From: CAYMSA01 sp964392965
GTDB lineage: Bacteria > Actinomycetota > Coriobacteriia > Anaerosomatales > Anaerosomataceae
Reading direction: 5' to 3'
Assembly (NCBI GenBank): GCA_964392965.1
Contig: CAYMSA010000002.1
Location: 1-56,210, forward strand
DNA: 56,210 nucleotides
Shown here: piece by piece, positions 48,827 through 56,210 of the stretch
How positions within the stretch are numbered: the first letter of the stretch is position 1
How the letters are laid out: every line of letters starts with the position of its first letter
Program-made: the position numbers and the translations under genes
Notes under the pieces: generated by a model
Seen by the model: the letters and a program-made list of their open reading frames with translations, nothing else
What the model was told of the DNA's origin: nothing
Database searches by the model: none

Positions 48827-49597
48827 TCACGCTCCGGGGAACACATAGAGGATCACCGCGAGGAAGTGACAGACGCTTCCCGCGAGCACCCACAGGTGCC
48901 AGATCGAGTGCATGTACCGGACGTTCTTGGCCACGTAGAAACCCGTGCCGAGCGTGTAGGCGAGTCCTCCGGCGATGAGCAGCCACACGCCACCCATGTC
49001 GAGGTTGGCCATGATGGGCTTGATCGCGAGCATCGCCATCCAGCCCATGCAAAGGTAGATGACGGCGGAGACCCACTTTGGTCGATACACCCAGAACGCC
49101 TCGGTGATGATGCCCACGAGCGCGAATCCCCAGATGACGCCGAAGAGCCACCACCCACCGTCGTTGCGGATGGTGAGCAGCGTGAAGGGTGTGTAGGTGC
49201 CCGCGATGAGCAGGTAGATGCTCGCGTGGTCGATGATCTTGAAGACGTGCCGAGCGCCGGCGTGCTGGATAGCGTGATAGAGCGTGGACGCCATGTAGAG
49301 CACGAACATCGTGGTGCCGTAGATGATTGCGCTGGCCAGATGCCAGGGTGTGCCGAACACACCGGCAGCCACGATCATCACCACGAGGGCAGCGATGCTC
49401 AAGCACGCACCCACGCCGTGCGTGACAGCACTGAAGATCTCCTCGCCGAGGGTGTACGGCCGCTTGGCGTTCGTGCCTGAGGGCCTGGGGCCCCGGGCGC
49501 GCCCGAAGCGCCGCTTCCTGGTCTCCGCCTCGATGCCAACGACCACCCCGCGCATACCGTCAGGGGCCATGCGGAGCATCGTGCAACTGTCTGCCAT
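48827..49597 (-). CDS. Hemolysin III/TrhA family membrane protein (PAQR fold)
   Basis: A 256-residue protein. About seven membrane segments carry the PAQR metal set: EEIFSAVTHGVGAC, MASTLYHAI, ARHVFKIIDHASIYLLIAGTYTPF and a final HSIWHLWVLAGSVCHFLAV. The Ser, His and Asp positions that bind zinc are kept. In bacteria the family has been tied to membrane fluidity. An N-terminal 50-residue basic extension is unusual. ATG 49597 has GGAGGG upstream. Confidence 0.9.
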   Translation of the reverse strand: MADSCTMLRMAPDGMRGVVVGIEAETRKRRFGRARGPRPSGTNAKRPYTLGEEIFSAVTHGVGACLSIAALVVMIVAAGVFGTPWHLASAIIYGTTMFVLYMASTLYHAIQHAGARHVFKIIDHASIYLLIAGTYTPFTLLTIRNDGGWWLFGVIWGFALVGIITEAFWVYRPKWVSAVIYLCMGWMAMLAIKPIMANLDMGGVWLLIAGGLAYTLGTGFYVAKNVRYMHSIWHLWVLAGSVCHFLAVILYVFPGA

Positions 49598-49640
49598 CAC
49601 GAACCCTCCAGAGCCAAGAACCCGAACGACCATCATGGAC

Positions 49641-49688
49641 CGGCCGATGACGCATCGGCCGCGCGCAGTCCGGACTCACTGTCCGGAC
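49641..49688 (-). terminator. Two adjacent hairpins between nitroreductase and hemolysin-III genes
   Basis: CGGCCGAT/ATCGGCCG (49641-49661) and a doubled palindrome GTCCGGAC-5-GTCCGGAC (49668-49688) lie side by side in the 209-bp spacer. They may terminate the nitroreductase transcript; the second could also be an operator. Confidence 0.5.
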
Positions 49689-49806
49689 ACCTCATACTAT
49701 ACGCGGAAGGCCGACATGGAGACGAGCGGCGCGACGGCGGGCGCCGAGCGGCATGCGGAACCACTCGTCGCCCTCTTGGGTGACCCGTCCCACGCTCTGT
49801 ATTCCA

Positions 49807-50655
49807 TCACTCCCGCACGTACCTCGCCACCTGCGGCGACTCCAAGTACTCCCAGGTGCCGCGAACCCCCTCGGCCATCACCCCGAGCTCGAAGTGAAGC
49901 ATGGCGATGCCGCAGTCCAGACGCTTGGAGACCCTCGGCGCATCAGCCCCCTCAAAGCTCACCGTCACCGACTCGGCCACACGCTCCGAGCCCTCATCAT
50001 GGCTGAAGCGCCACGGCTGCCGGTTCATCGCCGAAGGCGCGACGCGCACCGCCTCCAGACCCTGCCTGGCCCATGTCGGCCATCGCGCGGCGCCTGGCGC
50101 AATCTCCTCGAGCGTCCGCCGGTACTTCGCGCGCCCCTGCCCGAACAGCACGCGCTCCTTGCGTGACACTCGCTGCTGCGCATGCCCGAGTGCGATGATG
50201 GCATGCACTCGCTCGCCGTCCTCCATCGACACGAATCTGCGTGTAGCGGCGGCGCTGAAGAACCCGCCGACCCAGCAGGTATCGAGGCCGAGTGCGGTTG
50301 CCTCCAGCACGATTGCCTCGCCGGCGTACCCTATCCGTTCGCCGGGGACATCCTTCTTGCCGACGAGAACGATGGCCGACGGCACGCCCGAGATGCCACC
50401 GTACGAGCCCACGATGCCGAGGAACACCGACGCTGGCGCCTCGCGCACAAGCACGGCCCGCACGCGGGACCAGAGCCGAAAGGACGCCGCGAGCGACTCA
50501 AGGGCGTCGAGGCTCCCGGACGGCACCGGCTCGCCCGTGTAGCTACGGCGCGAGTGGCGCATCGGTACGACCTTGAGCCACCGCTCCAGCCGCTCCGGCG
50601 TGATCACCCGCCCCTCCCCCTCGAAGAGCGCTCTTCCCGGACGTTCCTCCCTCAT
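49807..50655 (-). CDS. Nitroreductase-family flavoprotein
   Basis: A 282-residue FMN-type protein. It has RHSRRSYTGEPV near the N-terminus (FMN phosphate site), GEAIVLEATALGLDTCWVGGF, then a second half with PSAMNRQPWRF and HFELGVMAEG. The two halves resemble an internally duplicated or tandem nitroreductase (TM1586-like) fold. It reduces nitro or quinone groups using NAD(P)H in the family; the substrate is unknown. It is the last gene after the ABC exporter operon, with 19 bases between. Confidence 0.85.
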   Translation of the reverse strand: MREERPGRALFEGEGRVITPERLERWLKVVPMRHSRRSYTGEPVPSGSLDALESLAASFRLWSRVRAVLVREAPASVFLGIVGSYGGISGVPSAIVLVGKKDVPGERIGYAGEAIVLEATALGLDTCWVGGFFSAAATRRFVSMEDGERVHAIIALGHAQQRVSRKERVLFGQGRAKYRRTLEEIAPGAARWPTWARQGLEAVRVAPSAMNRQPWRFSHDEGSERVAESVTVSFEGADAPRVSKRLDCGIAMLHFELGVMAEGVRGTWEYLESPQVARYVRE

Positions 50656-50674
50656 CCCGTTCCTCTCGCGACGC

Positions 50675-51856
50675 CTACTCGAACTTCAGCAATCGTACCC
50701 CGAGCCCGAGCGAGACAGCCGCAAATCCCAGTAGCACGGCGACGGGGAGCACTGCGGATGCGAGGCCCTGGTTGCGCGCGACGATGTCCGTCAGGCCCAT
50801 GACCGCCCAGCCGGTGGGCGTCGCCATGGCGACCGCCTTCATGAACGGCGGCAGGATCTCGATCGGCCACAGACAGCCACCGAGCATCGCCAGGCCGGTC
50901 GAGAGAAGCGGACCAGCGCCGGAAAGCTGGTCGCGCGTGCGCACGAGCGCCGAGACGAGGATGGCGAGACCGGTGCCCGCGAGGATGTAGGCGCCGAGCA
51001 CGAGCACGACGGCGAGCGGATCGTTCCCCCACGGCACGCCGAAGAGCAGCGCTCCGAGTACCACGAGGATGATCGCCTGCACGACCGCCATGGCCACGAC
51101 GCCGGCGATCTTACCGGCGATGATGGTGCCCTTGCCCGCGGGCGTCACGAGCAGGCGGCGAAGCGTGCCCAGCTCGCGCTCCTCCAGGATGCCGCCGGCG
51201 CCGCCGAACGTCACGAACAGGATGAACCACACCGTGAAGCCGATGGAGCTGAGCGTCGAGCCATTCGGCAGAACCGAGTCACCGCGAACGTCCGAGGCGA
51301 CCACCACCTCGCCCACCGCCGAGAGGGGCGGCTCGGGCTCCCACTCCGCGTCTGCCTGCCAGTAGAGGTCGTCGAACGACGCCGTCCCCGGAGGGAGCAG
51401 GGCGAGCGCGACCCGGGCGGTCTCAGCGTCGCCCGACATCCGCAGCGCCACACCCTGCGCGATGGACGCCACCGCAAGCGCGCTCTCCGAGGCCGGGTCG
51501 CGCAGGACCTCGATCGTCGCCTCGCCCGACGTGAGATCCTCGCCGAAACCCTCGGCCACGAGCACCGCGACCGACACGCTGCCTTCGGCGATGAGGCGCT
51601 CGGCCTCGAGTCGCGAGACCGCACTCGTCTCGAGCGACTCCTCGGCGTCGATGAGCCCGAGCGCCTGACGCGAGTACGCGCTTTCGTCCTCGTCGACGAC
51701 CAGCACGCGCAGGGCGCTCTCTCCCTGGCCCGCGAAGGCCGTCCCGAAGAGCAGCGTGAGCACGAGCGGCAGGCCGATGACGCCCATGACCTCGGCGGGA
51801 TTGCGCAGAAGCTGCAGCACGTTCAGCCACGCGAGGGCGAGAATGCGGCGGATCAT
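50675..51856 (-). CDS. ABC-2 type transporter permease, subunit 2
   Basis: A 393-residue permease with one N-terminal membrane helix (VMGVIGLPLVLTLLFGTAF), a large extracytoplasmic domain and five to six C-terminal helices carrying LEERELGTLRRLLVTPAGKGTIIAGKI-type sequence (the ABC-2 coupling element). ATG 51856 overlaps the first permease stop. With that permease and the ATPase it forms an exporter of the drug or antibiotic type. Confidence 0.9.
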   Translation of the reverse strand: MIRRILALAWLNVLQLLRNPAEVMGVIGLPLVLTLLFGTAFAGQGESALRVLVVDEDESAYSRQALGLIDAEESLETSAVSRLEAERLIAEGSVSVAVLVAEGFGEDLTSGEATIEVLRDPASESALAVASIAQGVALRMSGDAETARVALALLPPGTASFDDLYWQADAEWEPEPPLSAVGEVVVASDVRGDSVLPNGSTLSSIGFTVWFILFVTFGGAGGILEERELGTLRRLLVTPAGKGTIIAGKIAGVVAMAVVQAIILVVLGALLFGVPWGNDPLAVVLVLGAYILAGTGLAILVSALVRTRDQLSGAGPLLSTGLAMLGGCLWPIEILPPFMKAVAMATPTGWAVMGLTDIVARNQGLASAVLPVAVLLGFAAVSLGLGVRLLKFE

Positions 51857-53022
51857 GACGTCCTCAGCCTCCACAGTCCGACGGCGAAGAGCGCCACGCC
51901 GATGGCGAGGAGCGCCGCGATCGGGCCGAGCACCGCCGAGAAGCCCGCGCCGCCCATGAGGTCGAGGAACGCGCCATTGGCCCAGTACACCGGCGAGATG
52001 ACCTGCAGCGGCAGCAACCAGCCGGGCAGGAGCTGCGCCGGGATCATCGAACCGCCGGTAGCCGCGAAGAACATGATGAGCGCGGGTGCGATTCCGCCGA
52101 CGGCCCGCTCGGTCTTGCCGAGCGCGGTGAACGTCATCGCAAGCCCCGCAGCCGAGACGGCCTCGGCCATGCCCACCGCGATCGTGGCGCCGATGGACTC
52201 GCCCCAGTCCACGCCGAAGACGAGTCCCGTGCCCGCGAGGAGCACGAGGAACTGCGCCGCCGCGAGGGCGAAGATACCGAGCGCCTTGCCCCCCATGATG
52301 TCGAGGCGGCGGGCCGGCGTGGCGAGCAGCCGGTCGAGCGTGCGCTCGCGGCGCTCGCGGATGAAGGCAAACGCGCCAAACATCGCACCGAAGAGCAGGA
52401 ACATCGCAGTCATGCCAGCGGCGTAGTAGTCGACTGTCGACACGCGTCGCTCGGTGGACGCCTCGGCATCGATGACCTTCACAGTCGTGAGTGTGATAGC
52501 GCCCCCGGACGCGGTGCCGCCCGGCGCGGCTTCGCTCAGCCCGGCGAGCGTCCTGCCCGCGACGATCTGCGCCGAGGCGCTCGACACCGCCGCCCGCACC
52601 ACGCCCGCCCACACACCCGCCGTCACCTGCGACCCGGGGTCCTGCAGCACCTCGAGCGTCACGGGCTGTCGCTCGGCGATACGCGCCGTGAGGTCGACCG
52701 GGATGATGAGCGCGGCTGTGAGATCGCCCTTCTCGACGGCCTCCCGTACGGCGGCCGGATCCTCGGCGACCTCCATCGTGAAGAGCGCGGCGACCTCCTC
52801 GGAGTCCGTGAGCCCTTCGACGAAGAGCGCGCCCGTCTCGCCCTCGTCCAGGTTCACGATGGCGACCTTCTCGTCGATGGTGTCACCGGAGTCGAGCCCG
52901 CCGAGTGCCGCGCCGAGGATGAACGTGAGCGCCAGCGGCATCGCAAGCATGACGAGCAGCGCCGAGGCATCCCGGAAGACGACGGTGGCGTCCTTGCGGG
53001 CGATGGTGAGCAGGCGGCTCAC
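51853..53022 (-). CDS. ABC-2 type transporter permease, subunit 1
   Basis: A 389-residue permease with the same layout: helix LLVMLAMPLALTFILGAAL, external domain of about 160 residues, then C-terminal helices with RERRERTLDRLLATPARRLDIMGGKALG. The two permeases are clearly paralogous and should form a heterodimer with the ATPase. A GTG start at 53022 is used, 78 bases after the ATPase stop. Confidence 0.9.
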   Translation of the reverse strand: MSRLLTIARKDATVVFRDASALLVMLAMPLALTFILGAALGGLDSGDTIDEKVAIVNLDEGETGALFVEGLTDSEEVAALFTMEVAEDPAAVREAVEKGDLTAALIIPVDLTARIAERQPVTLEVLQDPGSQVTAGVWAGVVRAAVSSASAQIVAGRTLAGLSEAAPGGTASGGAITLTTVKVIDAEASTERRVSTVDYYAAGMTAMFLLFGAMFGAFAFIRERRERTLDRLLATPARRLDIMGGKALGIFALAAAQFLVLLAGTGLVFGVDWGESIGATIAVGMAEAVSAAGLAMTFTALGKTERAVGGIAPALIMFFAATGGSMIPAQLLPGWLLPLQVISPVYWANGAFLDLMGGAGFSAVLGPIAALLAIGVALFAVGLWRLRTS

Positions 53023-53100
53023 CGGGGCGCCCCGGCCAACAGACCGCGGCCTCCCCTGCGCGCACGATGGACAGTCACGAGAGGCATCGTCCGCCCTTCG

Positions 53101-54039
53101 TCAGTTCCGGAGGCTCTTGCCGGTGAGGTGCAGGAACACGCTCTCCAGGTTGGGCTCAGTGACCGTGAGCGAGGTGATGCGCGCCCCCGAACGCTCGAGC
53201 GCGCTCACCAGCGAACTCAACACCGCCGCACTGTCCGGTGAGAGCACGGTGAGTCCCGCTTCGGTGCGCTCGGCACGCGCGACCCCGGGCAGCGAGCGCA
53301 CGGCCTCCTCGAGTCCCTCGGCCTCACCGTCGAGCGCGACCGCGACAGAGTCCATGCCGCCGACGAGCTCGCGCAGCTCCGGCAGCGTGCCCATGGCGAT
53401 CAGCCGTCCGTGGTCCATGATCGCGATACGGTCACAGAGGTACTCGACCTCTTCCATGTAGTGGCTCGTGTAGAGCACCGTGGTGCCCGCACGGTTGAGA
53501 TCTTTCACGGTCTCGAGGATGTGGTTCCGGCTCTGCGGGTCGATGCCCACCGTCGGCTCGTCCATCAGCAACACTTTGGGCGCGTGCAGCACACCCGCGG
53601 CGATGTTGATGCGTCGCTTCATGCCGCCCGAGTATTTCTCGATCCGCTCCTTCGCCCGATCGGCAAGCCCGGCTACGTCCAGGGCTGCCGCGATCGCCTC
53701 CTTGAGCGCCCCGCCCGTCAGGCCGTACATGCGGCCCCAGAAGGCGAGGTTCTCGGCGGCGGTGAGCGTAGGGTACAGGGCGATCTCCTGGGGGACGACG
53801 CCGAGCGTCGCACGCACCGCCGAGGACTCGCCGACCGTAGAGTGACCGTCGACGACGATGGTTCCGCCATCGGGATCGAGAAGGCACGAGATCATGCCGA
53901 TCGTGGTCGTCTTGCCGGCGCCGTTGGGGCCGAGGAGCCCGAATATCTCACCCCGCTCGACGCTGAACGAGACGTCGTCGACGGCGACGGTCTCACCGAA
54001 ACGCTTGGCCAGGTTCGAGACATCGACAATCGCGGGCAT
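53101..54039 (-). CDS. ABC-2 exporter ATP-binding protein
   Basis: A 312-residue ATPase of the DrrA/CcmA-like type. Walker A GPNGAGKTTT, signature YSGGMKRRINIAAGVL, Walker B VLLMDEPTVGIDPQ, switch His in LYTSHYMEEVEYL. The C-terminal 80 residues are the DrrA-type domain that contacts the membrane part (TSLTVTEPNLESVFLHLTGKSL). ATG 54039 has GGGAGG upstream. It is the first gene of the three-gene exporter operon. Confidence 0.94.
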   Translation of the reverse strand: MPAIVDVSNLAKRFGETVAVDDVSFSVERGEIFGLLGPNGAGKTTTIGMISCLLDPDGGTIVVDGHSTVGESSAVRATLGVVPQEIALYPTLTAAENLAFWGRMYGLTGGALKEAIAAALDVAGLADRAKERIEKYSGGMKRRINIAAGVLHAPKVLLMDEPTVGIDPQSRNHILETVKDLNRAGTTVLYTSHYMEEVEYLCDRIAIMDHGRLIAMGTLPELRELVGGMDSVAVALDGEAEGLEEAVRSLPGVARAERTEAGLTVLSPDSAAVLSSLVSALERSGARITSLTVTEPNLESVFLHLTGKSLRN

Positions 54040-54202
54040 GTGCGGCCTCCCTGGGCTCACCGTGAGTCCGCCTGTGACAGTGCGGCACAAACGAGACTCG
54101 GCATGACGGAGCCTCAGCACCGATGATGCCCTTGTTATGGGCAGGATACACGCCCCCGGTGGCTGATCGGCTCACTCGGGCTGGACCCACCTTCGTCTGG
54201 TC

Positions 54203-55993
54203 TTAGGCCGTCTCCGAGGAAAGCCACTCGCCAGTGCGCGCGCCGGCGTCTCCGGCAGGTCGCCCGGTCGCAGGGATCGGGGACTCCCCGGCGAGCTCGT
54301 CAGGGTCTCCCGATGACTCGGTGNNNNNNNNNNNNNNNNNNNNNNNNNNNNNNNNNNNNNNNNNNNNNNNNNNNNNNNNNNNNNNNNNNNNNNNNNNNNN
54401 NNNNNNNNNNNNNNNNNNNNNNNCACTCTCGCCCTGGCTCTCAAGCGGCTCGTTCGTGGTGCGGAGCGGCGTCTCATCAAGGAAGAACATCAGCAGCAAG
54501 CCGATGGCCATGAGGGGCACGATTGCCATCAGCACCGGCATGAACGCCTCGTTGTACGCAAGCGCCACGGCGTCGTGGACGACGGACGGAAGCGCCGCGG
54601 TGATCTCGGGCGTCAGTGAGTTCGCTCCGACACCAAGCGCGGAGAGTCCACCGAGTCCGGTCAGGTTCTCGGTCAAACGAGTGGCGAGTCTGGCGATGAA
54701 GAAGGAGCCGACGAGCGCCGAACCGAGTGACGCACCGATCTCCCGGAAGAACGTGTAGGTGGACGTGGCCGTCCCCACCTCGGTGATCGAGAACTCATTC
54801 TGCGAGACGAGAAGCAGAATCTGGACGCCAAGACCTATGGCGAGGCCAAGCACCGTCATGCACGCCGCAATCAGCAGGAGCGGGGTTGCAAGCGTCAGTG
54901 ATGAGAGGAGCAGGAGTGCTACGCCGGCGAGAAGGCAGCTCGCCATCGGCATCCACTTGTAGCGTCCCGTGCGAGCCGCGATGAAACCCGACGCCGTGGC
55001 AGTCACGAAGATGCCGAGTGAGAACGGCATCATGAGGTAGCCGGCGTCCGTGGGACTGAGCGTCTCGACCACCTGCAGGTATGTGGGCATGTACGCCGTC
55101 GTTCCAAACATCGCGATGGAGATAAGAAGACCTCCTGCGATCGCAATGTTGAAGTTGCGGTTGACGAAGAGGTGGAGCGGGATGAGCGGCACTTCGGCCT
55201 TCTTCTCGGCGCGCACGAAGAGCACACCTGACACGATCGCAAGCAGCATGAGCCCTGCGATCTCGGGCGACACCCAGTCGTAGAGGCTCCCGCCCCACGA
55301 ACTGACGAGCACGAGCGATGAGACCGTCACGACCATCGTGACGATTCCCGCTACGTCGAGACGCGGCCGAGTGACCTTGCGATGTGGGGCCGGCAGGAAC
55401 GCTGCGGCAGCCGTGATCGCCAGGATGGCGAGCGGCACATTGATCCAGAACGCCCAGCGCCATCCTGGCCCCGACGTGAGCCAGCCACCGACGATGGGAC
55501 CGAGCACTGAGTTCACGGTGAACATGCCGCCCATGATGCCCATGTACCGACCCCTGTACCGGGGAGCGATGATGTCCGCGATGATCGCCTGAGAGAGCAC
55601 CATCAGCCCACCGCCACCCAGGCCCTGAACGGCACGGCCGAGTATGAAACTGGACATGTCCCATGAGAGGCCGCTCACAACCGATCCGATCAGGAACAGC
55701 ATCAGCGCGACGACGAAAAGTCCCTTCCGGCCGATCAGGTCACCAAGCTTGCCATAGACCGGCATCGTGATGGTCATGGCGAGGAGATAAGCGGTCGTGA
55801 CCCACATCATGTGGTTCACACCACCGAGTTCTCCCACGATCGTCGGCAACGCAGTGCTCAGGATCATCTGGTCGAGCGAGGCCATGAACATCGCCGAGAG
55901 CAGGCCGACGAAGACGAGCATGACCGAGCGTCTGGTGAGTGTGGTCGGCGCCCCCTCGACGCCGTGGTGTGTATGTCGTGCGGTAGCATGCAT
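54203..55993 (-). CDS. MFS multidrug efflux pump (DHA2/EmrB type), gap in C-terminal tail
   Basis: A drug/H+ antiporter with 14 membrane segments. It has MFMASLDQMILSTALPTIVGEL in segment 1, motif A GKLGDLIGRKG, and the gating sequence GPIVGGWLTSGPGWRWAFWINVP, all typical of the DHA2 family. The membrane part is complete before the gap at 54324; only the hydrophilic tail is interrupted, so the pump is probably intact. The reading frame across the gap and the final 39 residues are assumed. It lies just downstream of a TetR-like gene end, its likely repressor. Confidence 0.9.
   Translation of the reverse strand: MHATARHTHHGVEGAPTTLTRRSVMLVFVGLLSAMFMASLDQMILSTALPTIVGELGGVNHMMWVTTAYLLAMTITMPVYGKLGDLIGRKGLFVVALMLFLIGSVVSGLSWDMSSFILGRAVQGLGGGGLMVLSQAIIADIIAPRYRGRYMGIMGGMFTVNSVLGPIVGGWLTSGPGWRWAFWINVPLAILAITAAAAFLPAPHRKVTRPRLDVAGIVTMVVTVSSLVLVSSWGGSLYDWVSPEIAGLMLLAIVSGVLFVRAEKKAEVPLIPLHLFVNRNFNIAIAGGLLISIAMFGTTAYMPTYLQVVETLSPTDAGYLMMPFSLGIFVTATASGFIAARTGRYKWMPMASCLLAGVALLLLSSLTLATPLLLIAACMTVLGLAIGLGVQILLLVSQNEFSITEVGTATSTYTFFREIGASLGSALVGSFFIARLATRLTENLTGLGGLSALGVGANSLTPEITAALPSVVHDAVALAYNEAFMPVLMAIVPLMAIGLLLMFFLDETPLRTTNEPLESQGESXXXXXXXXXXXXXXXXXXXXXXXXXXXXXXXXXXTESSGDPDELAGESPIPATGRPAGDAGARTGEWLSSETA
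54324..54423. other. Assembly gap (100 N)
   Basis: An N run of exactly 100. The flanks share no overlap. It lies in the C-terminal tail of the MFS pump, so the tail length is unknown. Confidence 0.97.
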
Positions 55994-56000
55994 ATGGTGC

Positions 56001-56210
56001 CTATCGGTCCTTTCCTAGAACCTGGGACATCTTCTCAAGCGCGCCCTCGATGAGCCCGGGATTGAGCGGTACCTCAGACTCACCGAGAACCCAGCGGTCC
56101 ACCGCATGACGCGCGGCGCTCGAGACGAGAGAGACCGTGATCTGGGCTTCTTCTTCCTCACTTACGCCCGGGCCGAGGCACCGGAGTCCCGGATGCTGCC
56201 GCAGGAACGC
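56001..56210 (-). CDS. C-terminal end of a probable TetR-family regulator, cut by window edge
   Basis: The minus-strand frame entering the window reads through VSEEEEAQITVSLVSSAARHAVDRWVLGE and ends IEGALEKMSQVLGKDR, stopping with TAG at 56003-56001, seven bases before the MFS start. The helical sequence with ARHAVDRW is usual for the end of TetR_C domains. The DNA-binding part lies outside. Position before an efflux pump supports a repressor role. Confidence 0.65.
   Translation of the reverse strand, partial: AFLRQHPGLRCLGPGVSEEEEAQITVSLVSSAARHAVDRWVLGESEVPLNPGLIEGALEKMSQVLGKDR

Overview
The window is about 56 kb of GC-rich, high-coding-density bacterial DNA assembled as a scaffold of four contigs joined by three runs of exactly 100 N (17920-18019, 26274-26373, 54324-54423). 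Gene content points to an anaerobic actinobacterium of the Coriobacteriia: Tat-exported flavoprotein reductases beside membrane-embedded LuxR-type regulators, a DMSO-reductase-family molybdoenzyme, a UPF0182 protein, a CphA N-terminal-like protein and an NRAMP-related magnesium transporter of the kind described from Eggerthella. This is inferred from gene families only; there is no 16S rRNA gene in the window.

Region 1 (1-17919) is accessory. It opens with a partial ferric-reductase-like heme membrane protein and a potassium-channel-like protein. A nested transposon follows: an IS110-family element (2411-3772) sits inside the transposase gene of an IS3-family element (2066-4721). Next come fossil genes (a LuxR-like membrane fragment and a CoA-dehydratase activase remnant). 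Then there is a respiratory cluster: an iron-sulfur subunit plus Tat/lipoprotein flavoprotein, a divergent TetR regulator, a second Tat/lipoprotein flavoprotein with a membrane LuxR regulator, and a cytoplasmic molybdopterin oxidoreductase with a translationally coupled small Cys protein, controlled from a divergent region by a tandem-MarR regulator. The contig ends with an integrase remnant and a tRNA-Arg(CCT) cut by the gap.

Region 2 (18020-35589) is more core-like. It has a GNAT enzyme, a PadR/ABC ATPase/FtsX-type permease operon, a HAD phosphatase, and an M-box magnesium riboswitch heading mgtE, an NRAMP-related transporter and a 5-formyl-THF cyclo-ligase. It continues with a second GNAT, PRC-barrel and YtxH-like envelope proteins, a T-box-controlled aminotransferase-ddl operon, a CphA-N-like orphan, small membrane proteins and an RlpA-like protein. 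The N run inside mgtE is flanked by identical 55-bp sequences and looks like an unmerged contig overlap, not missing DNA.

Region 3 (35590-56210) carries UPF0182, then an overlapping HEAT-repeat/HD-GYP pair that appears to share an N-terminal domain. After these come Maf, a secreted nuclease, a methyltransferase, an amidohydrolase, a PspC protein and a LiaF-like membrane protein, a CNNM/CorC-type transporter, a small winged-helix-like protein, a hemolysin-III family protein and a nitroreductase. The window ends with an ABC-2 exporter operon and a DHA2-type MFS pump downstream of a partial TetR-like gene. Many neighbours overlap by four bases (ATGA), so most minus-strand blocks are tightly coupled operons.
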